From assembly GCA_907165135.1 (NCBI GenBank), contig OU015566.1:11826157-11890156 (forward strand): a stretch of DNA of 64,000 bases, written 5' to 3'. Origin of the DNA: Oikopleura dioica. Its lineage: Eukaryota > Chordata > Appendicularia > Copelata > Oikopleuridae. How positions within the stretch are numbered: position 1 is the first letter of the stretch; every line of letters begins with the position of its first letter. The translations under genes were made by a program, and so were the position numbers. Below the pieces are notes generated by a model. That model searched no databases. It was not told the DNA's origin and saw only the letters and a list, made by a program, of their open reading frames with translations. Below, piece by piece: positions 24,357 through 35,444 of this stretch.

Positions 24357-27300
24357 CTAAGGGAATAAGTTTAAAAAAAAAATTGAGTAAAAATATTGAA
24401 AAATCATAACATTGATTTTCTTGGTGACTAAATATAGTTTCTTATCATTCTTTCAGCGAATATAGGAATTTAAGTGCAGCAATTTTGTCTTTGAGCAAGA
24501 ATCTTTTAAATTTATAAGTTGCAAATTTGAAAATTATGTTGATACCAAAATATCCACCCCTGGTCTAGTCGATTTTAGATAAATAAAAAAATTATGTAAA
24601 ATTTCATAATTTTCATTGATATTATAATTTTGCACGAAATTTTCGCCCCTAAAGGATGCATTAAACCATGGCTCAACTAAGAAAAGGCTCGATCCGAGGA
24701 AGAGTCTTGATTGAAGGGGTTCAATCAGTCGGAACGTATAATAACAAGAGTGGAAGTTCTTGGGACCAAGTGGTGCATAAACGCGGGTATCTAAAATTTC
24801 ACGGAACTGGACTAATACAACACAAACAAGTGCTCTTTGGAGGATTTTAAGCTCCAGTGATTTTGGATGATGCAATCTTTCGAGCAGCTGTTCTCCCAAC
24901 TTTGGGCGAGAAATGCACTCCTTCTCGATTGAATTTAGTGAATTGAAAGTTCAAGTTCGATCCTCCACGAGGATTCTGAGACGCGGCCTTAGTCCGGCTG
25001 CAATTGAAGATCGACGTGGTTAGATTGCTCGTGGCTGTTAGTAGCCATGATATTGAGTGGTAGATCGATACGTGTCAGTTTGGCTAATTTATTTTTCGCC
25101 GAACAGCTCACTTGCTTGATTAACAACCCAAACACACTCTGTTTTAACGTCTGTCTAATCAAATTATTTCGTCGAAGCTCTGAGCCAATAATGCAAAAAT
25201 ATACATATTATCGTCTTTATAATTCTATATATTATTATATAGATTTATAATCTTTATTTTATAGTATAAAAAACCTGCCCTGCTTTCTGCAACAAATTGA
25301 CAACATAAAACAAACTCAATGAATTTCCCAAAGAATTTTCTTTTCTTTCTCTTTTGGAAAATTCAATGACAGAATCACGTGACAAACAAGTACGAGACAA
25401 ATACACAATTGAACTTTTTAAATAGTTTTAATAATTTACGAACCAGTTAAATAACTGTGTTGTGAAATTTCAGAGCAACGAATGAAGTGGTTTTTTTTTG
25501 TCGAGTGCGAGGGGAAGGAAATAAATTAGGGTTGTTTTAAAGCGACGAATACAGCTAGTTTGTTTAAATTTTCTTGACAGCGCGTTTTCAAAACGACCAG
25601 GGCCACGAAAAAGGCCGCAAGGAGGAGAAGAAATAATGTCAACTGGGCTGCTTTCAGCTACAGAAAATTAAAGTTAATTTATTCTAGCGCTTCTGTCTCA
25701 AAAATGCTATAAAAGGTACGAAAATAAATGGTAGTAATAAAAGCACTCTTCAACCCCACTCACACTCAAGCAAACAGAACAAATGGTAGGTTAGCAGATG
25801 AATGAAAATCACAAGACATGAATGATTGAAGACATTTTTGTTAGGTGAAGACATTATTTACAATATTTATATATAAAGTAAACACAGAGTTGATATCCTT
25901 GGAACTGCGAATGCTAATGGTTTTGGCTTTTTTAAATACTTTGCTTCTAGAGGTTTTTGACGGACTTTGAAAGTATCATTCTTTTTTTTTTGATATTGAC
26001 TTTGACTTTGAATTCTAGTTTTGAGTTTCTGCGGTGTCGTCTTTGGGCGCGAATTTAATCGCCAAAACGATGACGATTATGCAGAGTACGAGGACGCAGA
26101 TCGAAATCAAGATGATCTTTTTCTGGAAAAAATGTTAAGATGGAGGCGAAAAATTGAAAAATTCTAGGGAAAAAGGGAACTTGTTGAGCGTTGAACTTCT
26201 TCAGCCTCTCAGAGGACCAGGATCAGAATAAGGATGACTGTAGCTTTGGTTTCTTTTAGAGTCAACTTAGGTCAATTTAAGAACCAGAATCAGGACCAGG
26301 ATGACTTTTGTTTTGGTTCACAATAATATTGGTAGCTTTCCAAAAATATTTTCTTATTGCTAATTTAACTAAGAATCTTAGTCTAAGATAGAACTTTCGA
26401 ATCCTTTTTTATGAAGTCTTCAATTATTCCTAAATTAGTACAAACCAGTCCCTATCGTTATGATCACACAAATCGTGATGGCAATGCATTTCTTAGGAAA
26501 AGAAAACAGTTAATATAATGCCTTCATATGTTAATCAATCTTGTAAATCAATAGAATCACAAATCAAATCATCGTATCACGCTCATCCGAGGTCACCGCT
26601 GAGAGTTCAAGGGGCAACAATCACTTTGTCCCTTTCTCCTTCTGTCCGGTTATTTTAACCCTCCTCAGGCGAGAGTTAAAATAATCAGACGAGCGTTGAT
26701 AATGGTAGAAAACACGCGCTCAAGCCAAATCACGAACTCGAGACTTACGGAGATCCAAAAATACAGCGCCAGTACAATCACGAGTACTGAAAGCGCCGCC
26801 GCGATTTTTAGATATTTCTGAAAATCGCATTCAAAAATTTTTAAAATAAAAATCGTGAACCGCGGCGAAAAAATAATGCATCAGTGACAACTTTGGTGTT
26901 TAAATTCTTGTGCAAAATTACAATTTTTGACGGGACGAACGTATATTTAGGCGGTAGATTGCAGGCTGCAATTTGCAGCGAATAAAAGTTCACTGAGGAA
27001 GGGATGTGCTGATTTATTCACGCAGTCTACCGCCAATTGTGTGGCGTTATGCGGCTTAAAAGTCTATCTATGCGGGCATATTTTTGAGGAAGGGGCAGAT
27101 TTTCGACCGAAATTAACAGTATGTCTCGAATTTAAAGACAGGGTCAGGGCTGTCGATTTCGGAGCGTTTGCGATTCTCCGCGATTTTTAGCGGAAAATCC
27201 GCTGATTTTCTCCGTTTCTCCGCGCTATTCTCCGATCGTCCGATCGGCCGATTTTATCCGCGCGCGCGGATCTTCCGCATTCTCCGCTACCCATTTTTCT

Positions 27301-30300
27301 CGAGCCAATCAAACGAGCCAGCAAAATTAGAAAGCCAATCAAGCGAGCTTTATTTTCGCGGATCTTCCGCATTCTCCGCTACCCTTTTTTCCGCTTCATT
27401 CCGCACGGATTTCCGCGCGGATCATCCGCGAAAAAAGTTGTGGATTTTCCGCGGCGAAATCGCGGAGAAAAAAGAACGCTCCGAAATCGACAGCCATGGA
27501 CAGGGTAAGAAAAGCTCACGACTTTTTCAGTAGTCACCTTAAGAACTAACAATCGTATTTGAATAAATTTGGATAACTGCTATATAAAGAATAAGAAAAT
27601 TGCTCAGTTATAAAAAGATTCGTTCTATTTTTTTAATTTGGTTGACTAAAATATTAGAATTATTAATGCAAAGATAGACTTTTAATCTGGAAGCAGCCTT
27701 GGTTACGACATAAAACTTTACCCGTCTCGCTTTGGACTGGTACATGATCGCCTTTTTAGTGTCACTGACGGCACTCGAGACGTAGTTGACCGAGTTCTCG
27801 ACATTGTACTCGATGCGGTCTACCATTTCGCCCTGAATGTTAAGGTTTAATTACTTTGCGACTCTTCGTTTGGTATTCGACGGCCTTCTTCGTCTGCTCC
27901 ACCGCCTTTTCGACGTAATCTTGGGTTTGGAAGACGTTATTTTCAATCCTATCGACCATATCACCCTTTAACAATTTAGATACAACGATACTGACAACAA
28001 AGAGAACTACCAAGAAGACCTCCTTTTCAAAGAAAAGTTCAGATCTCCTTCGTAATCAAAACAACAAATAAGTACCTGCTCTTGGACAAGCTGGCACATA
28101 TCCATGAATAAATCGTGCAGCTCCTTGATCGACTTCTCCAATTGTAAAATATCGTTGTGACGTGCCTCGATTTCACGCGTTTGCTGCGCGTCCATGTTAA
28201 TCTAAATCCATGACTAACTACAAAATAAGACTTGAGAAGGCAGTTACCCCCGTGAACATTTGTAAGTTTCCATCTTTCGACTGTTCGATCATTTCTTCGA
28301 TTTCGTTGTCTGTTGCTGCTTTTCCGATGATTCCCAGTTGTCTTTCGATCCTCTGTTTACATCGATCCCTGAAATTCAAATTCTCATTAGATTCAGGATT
28401 CTCAAGCCTGTGGCTGACCTGTATAAGTTTTGCTCCTGGTTATACTCGTTCATAACTTTTATGAACGTCCTCGATAACGTCGAATGCTGAACAAACACGG
28501 TAAGAAATGACTGTAAATGGGCTAAGAGCACCTGAGTTTTCTTGATACGGAAGTCTGCGGATTGGTTCTGAGTCGACTCTTCTTGCTCGATCTGTTGCTG
28601 GATTGCTTTTAGCCTCGACCGGACGCGATTTGCCGTTCGTTTGATTTCCGCCATCAGCTCTTCCAGCTGTTCATTCAGTTCTAGATTGGTACATGAGCAA
28701 ATGACTGTATATATTAATTTATCTGAAGAGATGGAAAATTGATGAGGCCCTTGAGAAAAGCAAGGGAGGTGGCTGATGGAGCGATGCTCGAAAATTGCGC
28801 TTGCTGTGTTTTTAGTTTAATCAATGGCCTCGATAGGGTGATCTCTCTCCAGACTTGACTTTTTAGGGAAGATTTAATTGGGACGGGGCTAAATTGGATA
28901 AACTTACTGTCATCTGTCTGGGCACTACTCAGGATCGTCGAATGTTTTAACTTGACATCTTCTACTTTGGCTTGGATTTTGTCAATGTCGGATTGGATTT
29001 CTTCGACCTAAAGAAAATTGACATTCAGCAATTCACTCACATTTACATATATTTGAAAGAAATGGGGAGCAGTTGTCTTTGAGTCAGATTTGGACCCAAA
29101 ACGGACAGATAATCATCTTCAAATAGGCATGAAAAAGAATGTCTAAGAAGAACTGTAATTTCCTGAAGATACCCCATATTTTCAGTTTGAACTTGGAACT
29201 TTCAAGGACGAACATGTCCTTGGAACTTAATCTAAGTTGATCCGGAGGATGAAAAATTAATCATCGTTGATTTTGGAATAAATCCCGCCGGCAGGCCAGG
29301 AAGAACGCTTCGTTGGAGAAAAATTAAACTTTTAGAAACGCATGTCACCGATCAAGTTCAAGTTCTTGAAACACAATAGAGCGTTGGTTTGAAAATGCGG
29401 ATATTCACGTGACCGCACGACCTTGCTAAAGCCAGATACAGTGTCACAACTATGGCGCAATCCAAGAACTGCGGCTTAGTGCCCGTTACAAGCGATGAGC
29501 CCGCGTCCAGCTCGGGAAGAGCGATATTATTCTGTCTGACGAGGAAGAAAAAAACGGGCAGTAAACTCTGTCAATATATCGATTTCAACATGCGCGAGCA
29601 ATACATTTGAAAACTACTTGACACCTGTCTCATATGAACCCTTCCCCTTTTTTCTCACTGTCCGTGTAGCTGTATTGACAAATTATTAATCTTGCTCTTT
29701 TTAAGACCCTCGATTTTAAGGCAATTTTTCATACAATCTTTCTGATTCGCTGGAGGCACTCTCACTGGCTCAAGATTGGTATAATTCCTAAGTAGAGGAT
29801 CTCTTCATTATCGCCGTTTTGTCTGGTAGACAATTTTAAAAAGATCCTCCTGCAATCAATCTAAAACTCGCACCGATAGATACTTTTAAAATTTAATAGC
29901 ATAAGTTTGATGAAAATTGATTTTTACTTCAAAATGACGTCATTTCGAACTGATTGCTTATTTTTAGCATATTATAAAATTAAAATGTGCGAATGACGCA
30001 TATAATCTAGTGAAGATGTGTCCGAGGAACCGTTATAACTCGCCGTTAATGTATCTGGTGAATAATTAATATTGTCAGCTCACATTATGAGAATTCTTTG
30101 GGAAGGGATCAATTTATCGATTCGAAAAAAGTAGCTACAGTTATGTTGGATAAGCTCCCTACTTTGCTAAGCCCCCTCATCGCTTGCAACCCCCGTGAAC
30201 TTGGAAAGCCTCTAAGTACTGTATGACTACAAACAGGAGGTTCGTTGAAGAAGATTCCTCCTTGATTTCAATTAAAATAAAATCGGTTTTTCTAATTTCC

Positions 30301-31502
30301 CGAGCCGGATCAGAACGCACTTTTTGTCCGAACCTAATCCGGCCCGAAGAAATCTAGGAAATTATCTACAGGTAGATAATACCCTCTGCATCCTCTTATG
30401 ATGCAAAACCAATCAGTCGATTTAAAAGCCGTCTGTATTATTACTATTCAGGTCAGTGGGGGCCCAAATCTGATCAAAGGTCTTTTTAGTTACCTGGTTG
30501 AAGAAATCCTGCATAAAGTTTGAATTCCCATCTGGAATTGAAACAACTGTGTCTGTAGGTTCATCGGGCCCTCGCGCCTAAAAGTGTTAATTATGGGATA
30601 AGCACGTGATAAACGAAAGGGTTTATTTTTGGTCGAAGAAATAAGCTATTCTCAAACTAAGGAAAAAAAACAGAGCTAAAATAATGAGTAGAATATTGAT
30701 GCGTCTATATTTTGAAAGTTAAACTAATTTTAATATCGGCTCAACGCTAGAATGCGTATGTTTAGCTTTCGCTTCGAGAGGAGCATTAATGTTTCAGCTT
30801 CTGAAGAGCCGGTGCCAGGTCGAAACAAAGCGCCGCGCTCAACTGCGGAAGGAAGGAAATAAAATCAAAAGTGACTCTTTTCAAAAGTCCACTTTCGAAA
30901 GACACAGTTCAGAACTTCCTTAGGCAAATAATAAAAAGAAGCGTTCCACGTGGGTAATTTTAAATTTGAGGGGCAATTACTCAAAACACAGATCATAATT
31001 TTTGATTCATAAAGATCAAATCATTCTTTTTGATCTAGCAAAATTTATGAAGAAATTTAAATTTAGCAGCTCGAAAAATGAAAAATTTAGTGTATGAATA
31101 TTTTTTCAGTATGACTTGTTAGAATAAATATTTAAAAATCTAAAAATGCGACTTTTTTCATCAGCTTATCAAAAGAAAATTAATCAGAGAATGCATTTTC
31201 GGACGTATTTTGCATTCCATTCAAGATCTTCATCAGAATAATTTTTGATAAAAGCGAGCAAAAACGTAAGTTATGACCGAAAATTTAATATTAACCCCGT
31301 AACATGACTTTTTATGAAAATGTTGACTTCGAATTCATGCTTTTTTGGCATAAAAATAGACAAAACTGGCCATTTTCCTAATAAACGTTTGTGAATAAAT
31401 TTGTGAATCGCTATTTATTCTGTATCCTACGATTTCCTTAGCCATAAAATGACCGTAATTATTAGTAATTACCGTTACAAGCTCGGCGAGGCGATCCCTC
31501 AT
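24273..31502 (-). CDS. syntaxin-1-like Qa-SNARE with alternative SNARE and membrane-anchor exons
   Basis: Target-membrane SNARE for vesicle fusion. Constitutive exons: 31502-31479 (MRDRLAEL), 30577-30494 (ending MQDFFNQ), 29007-28908, 28680-28532, 28486-28419, 28368-28248 and 28201-28076. They give an Habc domain ([39 protein letters not shown]) and the first half of the SNARE motif ([21 protein letters not shown]). Order, length and phases follow vertebrate syntaxin 1-3. The second half of the SNARE motif is encoded twice (27965-27855 and 27832-27722). The membrane anchor is encoded five times in separate exons, all phase 0 and each with its own stop. The gene thus could give ten full-length isoforms. 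Two large introns of about 0.9 and 1.5 kb lie near the 5' end. Identity as a syntaxin is certain; expression of each variant is not shown by sequence. Confidence 0.93.
25526..25657 (-). other. syntaxin alternative anchor exon 4
   Basis: Acceptor TTTTCTGTAG, then [20 protein letters not shown], a helix VVLKT, and a 16-residue tail before TAA. The only anchor exon that does not begin with Lys. Confidence 0.6.
26015..26122 (-). other. syntaxin alternative anchor exon 3
   Basis: Acceptor TTTTTTCCAG, then [20 protein letters not shown] and a polar luminal tail [13 protein letters not shown] before the stop. The KKI start resembles that of vertebrate syntaxin 1 (KKIMIIICC). Confidence 0.7.
26435..26491 (-). 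other. syntaxin alternative anchor exon 2
   Basis: Acceptor TTTCCTAAG, then [18 protein letters not shown] and stop. This short anchor has 18 residues and no luminal tail. Confidence 0.6.
26665..26817 (-). other. syntaxin alternative anchor exon 1
   Basis: Acceptor TTTTCAG, then [20 protein letters not shown], a strong membrane helix, with further residues up to a TGA at 26665. A GTAAGT lies just after the helix, so a shorter use of the exon is possible. Confidence 0.65.
27145..27498. mobile_element. hAT-type MITE in a syntaxin intron
   Basis: Terminal inverted repeats of about 22 bp: CAGGGCTGTCGATTTCGG at the left; the right end is its complement with one mismatch near the tip. The flanks are an 8-bp duplication GACAGGGT (27137-27144 and 27499-27506). 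354 bp, non-coding, rich in TCCGC/GCGGA motifs. Ends starting CAGGG and an 8-bp duplication are typical of hAT transposons. It sits between SNARE exon B and anchor exon 1. Confidence 0.85.
27722..27832 (-). other. syntaxin alternative SNARE exon B
   Basis: 111 nt, 37 codons, phase 0 at both ends. Encodes [10 protein letters not shown] ... [21 protein letters not shown], closer to vertebrate syntaxin 1 than exon A is. Only 22 nt separate it from exon A, too few to be spliced as an intron, so inclusion of both is very unlikely. Reading on past its donor would add about 35 non-hydrophobic residues ([11 protein letters not shown]...), a possible soluble form. Confidence 0.9.
27855..27965 (-). other. 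syntaxin alternative SNARE exon A
   Basis: 111 nt, 37 codons, phase 0 at both ends, flanked by AAAG acceptor and GTAATT donor. Encodes [10 protein letters not shown] ... [21 protein letters not shown], the C-terminal SNARE layers and juxtamembrane basic residues. The following exon B has exactly the same length and aligned residues. Confidence 0.9.
29008..30493. other. large syntaxin intron, no other gene seen
   Basis: 1.49 kb, far longer than typical introns in the window. Only short ORFs; no repeat with clear ends was recognised. Could hold regulatory sequence. Confidence 0.5.
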
Positions 31503-32418
31503 TCTTTCTTCTTCACTTCTGCAAAATCTCTATTTCTTCTTTTTGTTTCTTTGGTTTTCGTGAGTGTTTTGGTTTGTGTTTTGTTTTATTTAATTTTCTC
31601 TATTTCTCGTCCTCCGTCTTTTTTCAGCTCGGATCTGGCTGGCGGCGGCGCTGCGCGATTCACAACTCGCCAAGGGCGCTCCTGATTGGCTCAAAACAGC
31701 GAATCCAATTCCGACTGAATTTATCAATTATGACTCATTCTAGAACCATATTACTCATCCTTGATGAATCATTTATAGTAAAATATTGATTTTAGGATTT
31801 TTTCTTTATTTTTCTTTTTGAAAATATTCTAGAAATAACAAAAAAATGATAAAAAAAGATTTTAATTTAAATTTTGTCTCCGACAAATTCTTAAAAATAT
31901 AGATAATTTCTTACAGTTAGAGTCTTCTGAATTCAAATTCAAATCGATATTGTCTGATTTTCTCTCTGTGCCTCTCTTTCTTGTTTGAGTAGTGTATAAA
32001 AATAGTAATGGAATTTTCAAATAGGCTGAGAAATACAGTATCCTTTCCAAAACACGATGGCATCAGCCCTCGAGCGCCGCCACCTGTCCTGGGCACTTGG
32101 CCGCAGGGCATTACTTGGCGCCCACGTGGATTGGAGAAATCCCCTTTATATTCAAATTTTATTTATTGCGACTTTATGGGCAGGGGCAATCTGTACAGGA
32201 GTGAGGTTGGCTTGTGCAAAGTTCTCCGGATGGGCAGTGTACGAAATTCCATTCCACTCGCAGGCTTCGGAAACGTGACTTTGGTAGCTGGTTTCGGCGG
32301 AACGGTACGTCGAAATTTTGCGAAGAATGGGTTCTGAGTAGCTGAGGGACTTTCGCTGGTGAGCATCTTTTTAAAGGCTTCAAAATATTACTGTATTAGT
32401 AATACAGTATTACTCAAC
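31503..32418. other. intergenic, syntaxin upstream region
   Basis: Pyrimidine-rich just upstream of the syntaxin start. A plus-strand ORF at 32057-32278 (MASALERRH...) has one hydrophobic stretch but no splice continuation and no family; not called as a gene. Confidence 0.45.
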
Positions 32419-33845
32419 TCATGTTATTCCCTTAATTTTCTTTTTGAAGCCCTTGCCTACTAGCTCTGGCAAACTAGAATCCAACACCAACCGAGCAGTC
32501 GCCTTACAAGCTCCTTCGCAAGAAAGTGGCCGTTTCCCACGTGATTGATTAACACAGCCGAGATAAGCTACAATCCCTGCCTTACAGTAAGACAGAGTTT
32601 TCAGCTTGTAATTGTAGACCTTTCCCTCCACTTCTATTCGGAATACCAAGCCCCTGAAAAGCACGAATAAAAACGAAGAAAATTCTTGAAAAAAAGAAAG
32701 TAAGAAGCAAATTCTTACATGACGGTTATTCTTCCGTACTTTGAAGGATTCCCTTGATTGAAGGAAATATCGCGGATGGTGCCTGGAGAGTTGTATTTTC
32801 TGACGCCACTATTGACCACTTCGCCGGTTCGTCTGATTTGCGGACTGAGTTTCAAGGTCTGCATCTGTTTTTGATACTCAAGAAGTCGTTGTATTTGCAG
32901 AGCTGTATTCGCCTGAGCTTCTGTATCTAGCTTCTGAGGTATTGCTATAGGAGGTGGGGGCTCTGACCGCTAAAAATGACATAAGATCTGTCTTCTTTGT
33001 TATTTCATCAGTTCACTTACGATTTCCTCGATTTCTTCGTCATCTTCTTCGATTAGCTCGACTTTGACGTCTCCGGTATCGTCATCGCTATCCTCGACGG
33101 TGTGGACTTTATTGCTATTGGAAACATGAAAGCTGTCAATGACAGGTTTGTCATCATCATCGTCGATATAATTTTCTTCTTTGTTTTCAGTTGACGGTTT
33201 TCCTTTTGGGAAGTCACGGGTGAAGCTTTCTTCGGCGCTCTTTTGCTTTTTCATTTGCGGGTCTTTTCACGGTTCAAAAAATATAATCATTGAAAATTTT
33301 ACTCAAGGAAAATCCTCGAACCATCCCTGGATCGACATTGATAACCTGAACTGGCTCTCTCGGCAGCGCTCTTTTATTCGCGGGAACGATGTTCTTGTTC
33401 ATCGAAATTTTCTGCATGATTCGGGTATTTTCGCCGACTTTTTTGACGAATTCGTATGCTTCTATCACAGATGTAGCGTAGGTCTTTGTCGATAGATTCT
33501 TGATTTGGCAGAAGTGAGTGAGTTCTTGGTTTGAAAGTAGCTCGCCGATCAGTTGGCCGGGGGAGATTCGACGGAGGACGGAGACGGAAGAGACGAGGAA
33601 GGTTCCTCGGCGGAGTTCGGAGCCTCGTTCGTGGAAGGAGACGACTGTTCCGGTCTTTAGAAAAAATGGTAGAAAGGAAAGTAGATCATTATGAATTTTA
33701 CCTGCATTGTAGCAATTTCTTGATGGCTGAATTTTCGGTCCGAAAGATCGCCGATTCCATAAAGATCACTCGTGATTATCTTCCGAAACTGCCTCGAAAA
33801 AGGCACTCCTACTGTCATCGTATTTTCTTCAATGAGATGCCACAT
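32419..33845 (-). CDS. unrecognised protein with acidic middle and Cys-containing C-terminus
   Basis: Five exons join in frame: 33845-33702, 33654-33303, 33262-33021, 32969-32719, 32653-32419. The first part is basic and globular-looking (SELRRGTFLVSSVSVLRRIS). Residues about 190-245 form an acidic, low-complexity region (IDDDDDKPV, EDSDDDTGD, EEDDEEIEEI). A Pro-rich, helical segment (ANTALQIQRLLEYQKQ) leads to a C-terminal domain with four Cys (SYC, LGC, LSC, GAC). No signal peptide. Probably nuclear, judged only from composition. The start is the first ATG in the exon. An upstream exon cannot be excluded. It is divergent from the DnaJ pair with about 530 bp between. Confidence 0.7.
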
Positions 33846-34371
33846 GATCACTGTTTACTGTACTTGTTATACTCAAAATTATTCTCTATCGACTCAAAAA
33901 TGCTATTTGAATCTTTTTGGAGGTGTTTTGGCTCAAAAAAAGCGCGCGATATCGATTTGGCTCGAAATTAGGCAGTTGATATTTTTGAGGGCGCGGGCTC
34001 TGGTTGGTTCAGACACGCCTCCGCGTTTCCTCGCTTTTGACTCGGGGCGGCACCATTAATTTTATGGTCCAAGAAATCTGTTTTTGAAGCCAAAAATTTT
34101 TTTGGAAAAGATAAAAGAATTCATTTCCAATCAAAATATATTTTTAGAAGAATAAAAAGATAAATTTTAGCGGTAAAAGAGGGGATCCATGTAATTGATT
34201 AATTAAACTAATAAAAAGACTCAAATATGACTAGAAATACCGAAAGTTAATTTGATTATGGTCTTGAAAAATCGAACATCTCGCTCGAGAAAGTTCTACC
34301 GAGCAAATCTCCTCGTGTCCTGATTGGCCTCTGCGCAAGAAAGCGTTTGGGTCAATTTCGAGTTTCTAAAA
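33846..34371. promoter_or_regulatory. shared upstream region of divergent genes
   Basis: About 530 bp between a minus-strand and a plus-strand start. No exon seen. By position it should contain promoters for both, but no specific motif was identified. Confidence 0.4.
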
Positions 34372-35405
34372 ATGCGTTTTACAAAAATTAACCTTTTACG
34401 GCGAGCAGATGCCATCAAACTTTTGGATCTTCCTCTGGAGCAGAGAATTTTCCCACAGAAAGAATTAAAGAAGGCTTACAGGTAATTTAAAAATCATAAC
34501 ATTCTTTCTTCATCAGTTTTTGTTAGAGAAAAGGCGCGGAAGTACCACCCAGATGCACCGGAAGGAGATGCGGAGAAATTTAAGAAAATCGGAGAAGCTT
34601 TCGAACTTTTATCAAAGAACGCGACAGAAAATGCGGCGAGGCATTCTGGGCCGAGGAGAAAATATGATGATTTCAAGTTTGACGATTCTGATGAGGAACA
34701 TCGCTGGGCGCAGATGAAGAAAGGTACTTATTGTTTCCCACTGAACATAGGGACAGTCGATTCTTTCCTATCTGCCCGTATGTCAAGCTGGTTGCATTTC
34801 AATAGTAGATCTACTATCTTGATAAAAATCAGCTGACGGTTTGGCCTACAGACTGTTTGGTACAGCTGTTTCTCAATATAAATAAGAATGATTAGAAGCA
34901 TTTTTACTTATTGAAATGAAACTCAAAGCGATGGAATAGTTAGAGCCTGCGCATCAAATTGATGACTATTATAGACTATAACTAAAAAAAACTATAATTA
35001 ATCGTTTTTTTTTCTCAAAATACTCAAGTTCTTATCTCCTGAAAACTGTCGATATTTTCAAATTAACCTGTTAAAACGTTTAAAAAATTGAGTATCTTTT
35101 ATCGCAAACAATCGACTAATCTTCTAGGTTACAACAAAGGAGAAGAACGAGAAGAGTTCAATTTCCAACCAACTCATCACGAAACACCACCTAGCGAAGT
35201 CAACCAAAAATACTTCCATCTCGTAGCCCTAACACTTTCCTTCATAATCATTATCTTCCGGCGCCAGATTTTCCCCGAAAGCTTCTTTCCCAAAGCCAGT
35301 TATTTGGAAGAAATGGAGCAGCTGAACGAAAAGTACAAAAAAGAACACCGCGAAGTTTTAGAAAAAGCTATTCAAAGACGTTTAAAAGAAGAAACAGACA
35401 AATAA
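34372..35405 (+). CDS. DnaJ (Hsp40) protein with C-terminal membrane segment
   Basis: Exons 34372-34481, 34527-34723 and 35128-35405. The J domain lies at residues about 12-65 with the HPD motif (KYHPDAPEG), needed to stimulate Hsp70 ATPase. A single hydrophobic helix (YFHLVALTLSFIIIIF) sits in the last third and a Glu/Lys-rich tail follows. Small size and one C-terminal TM resemble DNAJC4. The basic N-terminus (MRFTKINLLRRADA) is compatible with mitochondrial targeting, an inference. The 404-bp second intron is long for this window. Confidence 0.85.
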
Positions 35406-35428
35406 ACATTTTATCTATAAAAAGTTTT

Positions 35429-35444
35429 CCCTCATTCTTTTAGA
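35429..35444 (+). promoter_or_regulatory. predicted trans-splice acceptor between two DnaJ genes
   Basis: The stop of the first DnaJ gene and the ATG of the second are only 39 bp apart. In this gap a pyrimidine-rich CCCTCATTCTTTTAG precedes the ATG by one base, with no room for a promoter. This is the arrangement expected in a trans-spliced operon. Confidence 0.65.

Noticed and set aside
32057-32278. plus-strand ORF MASALERRH with hydrophobic stretch
   Set aside because: No downstream exon, three overlapping frames open in this GC-rich part, no family.
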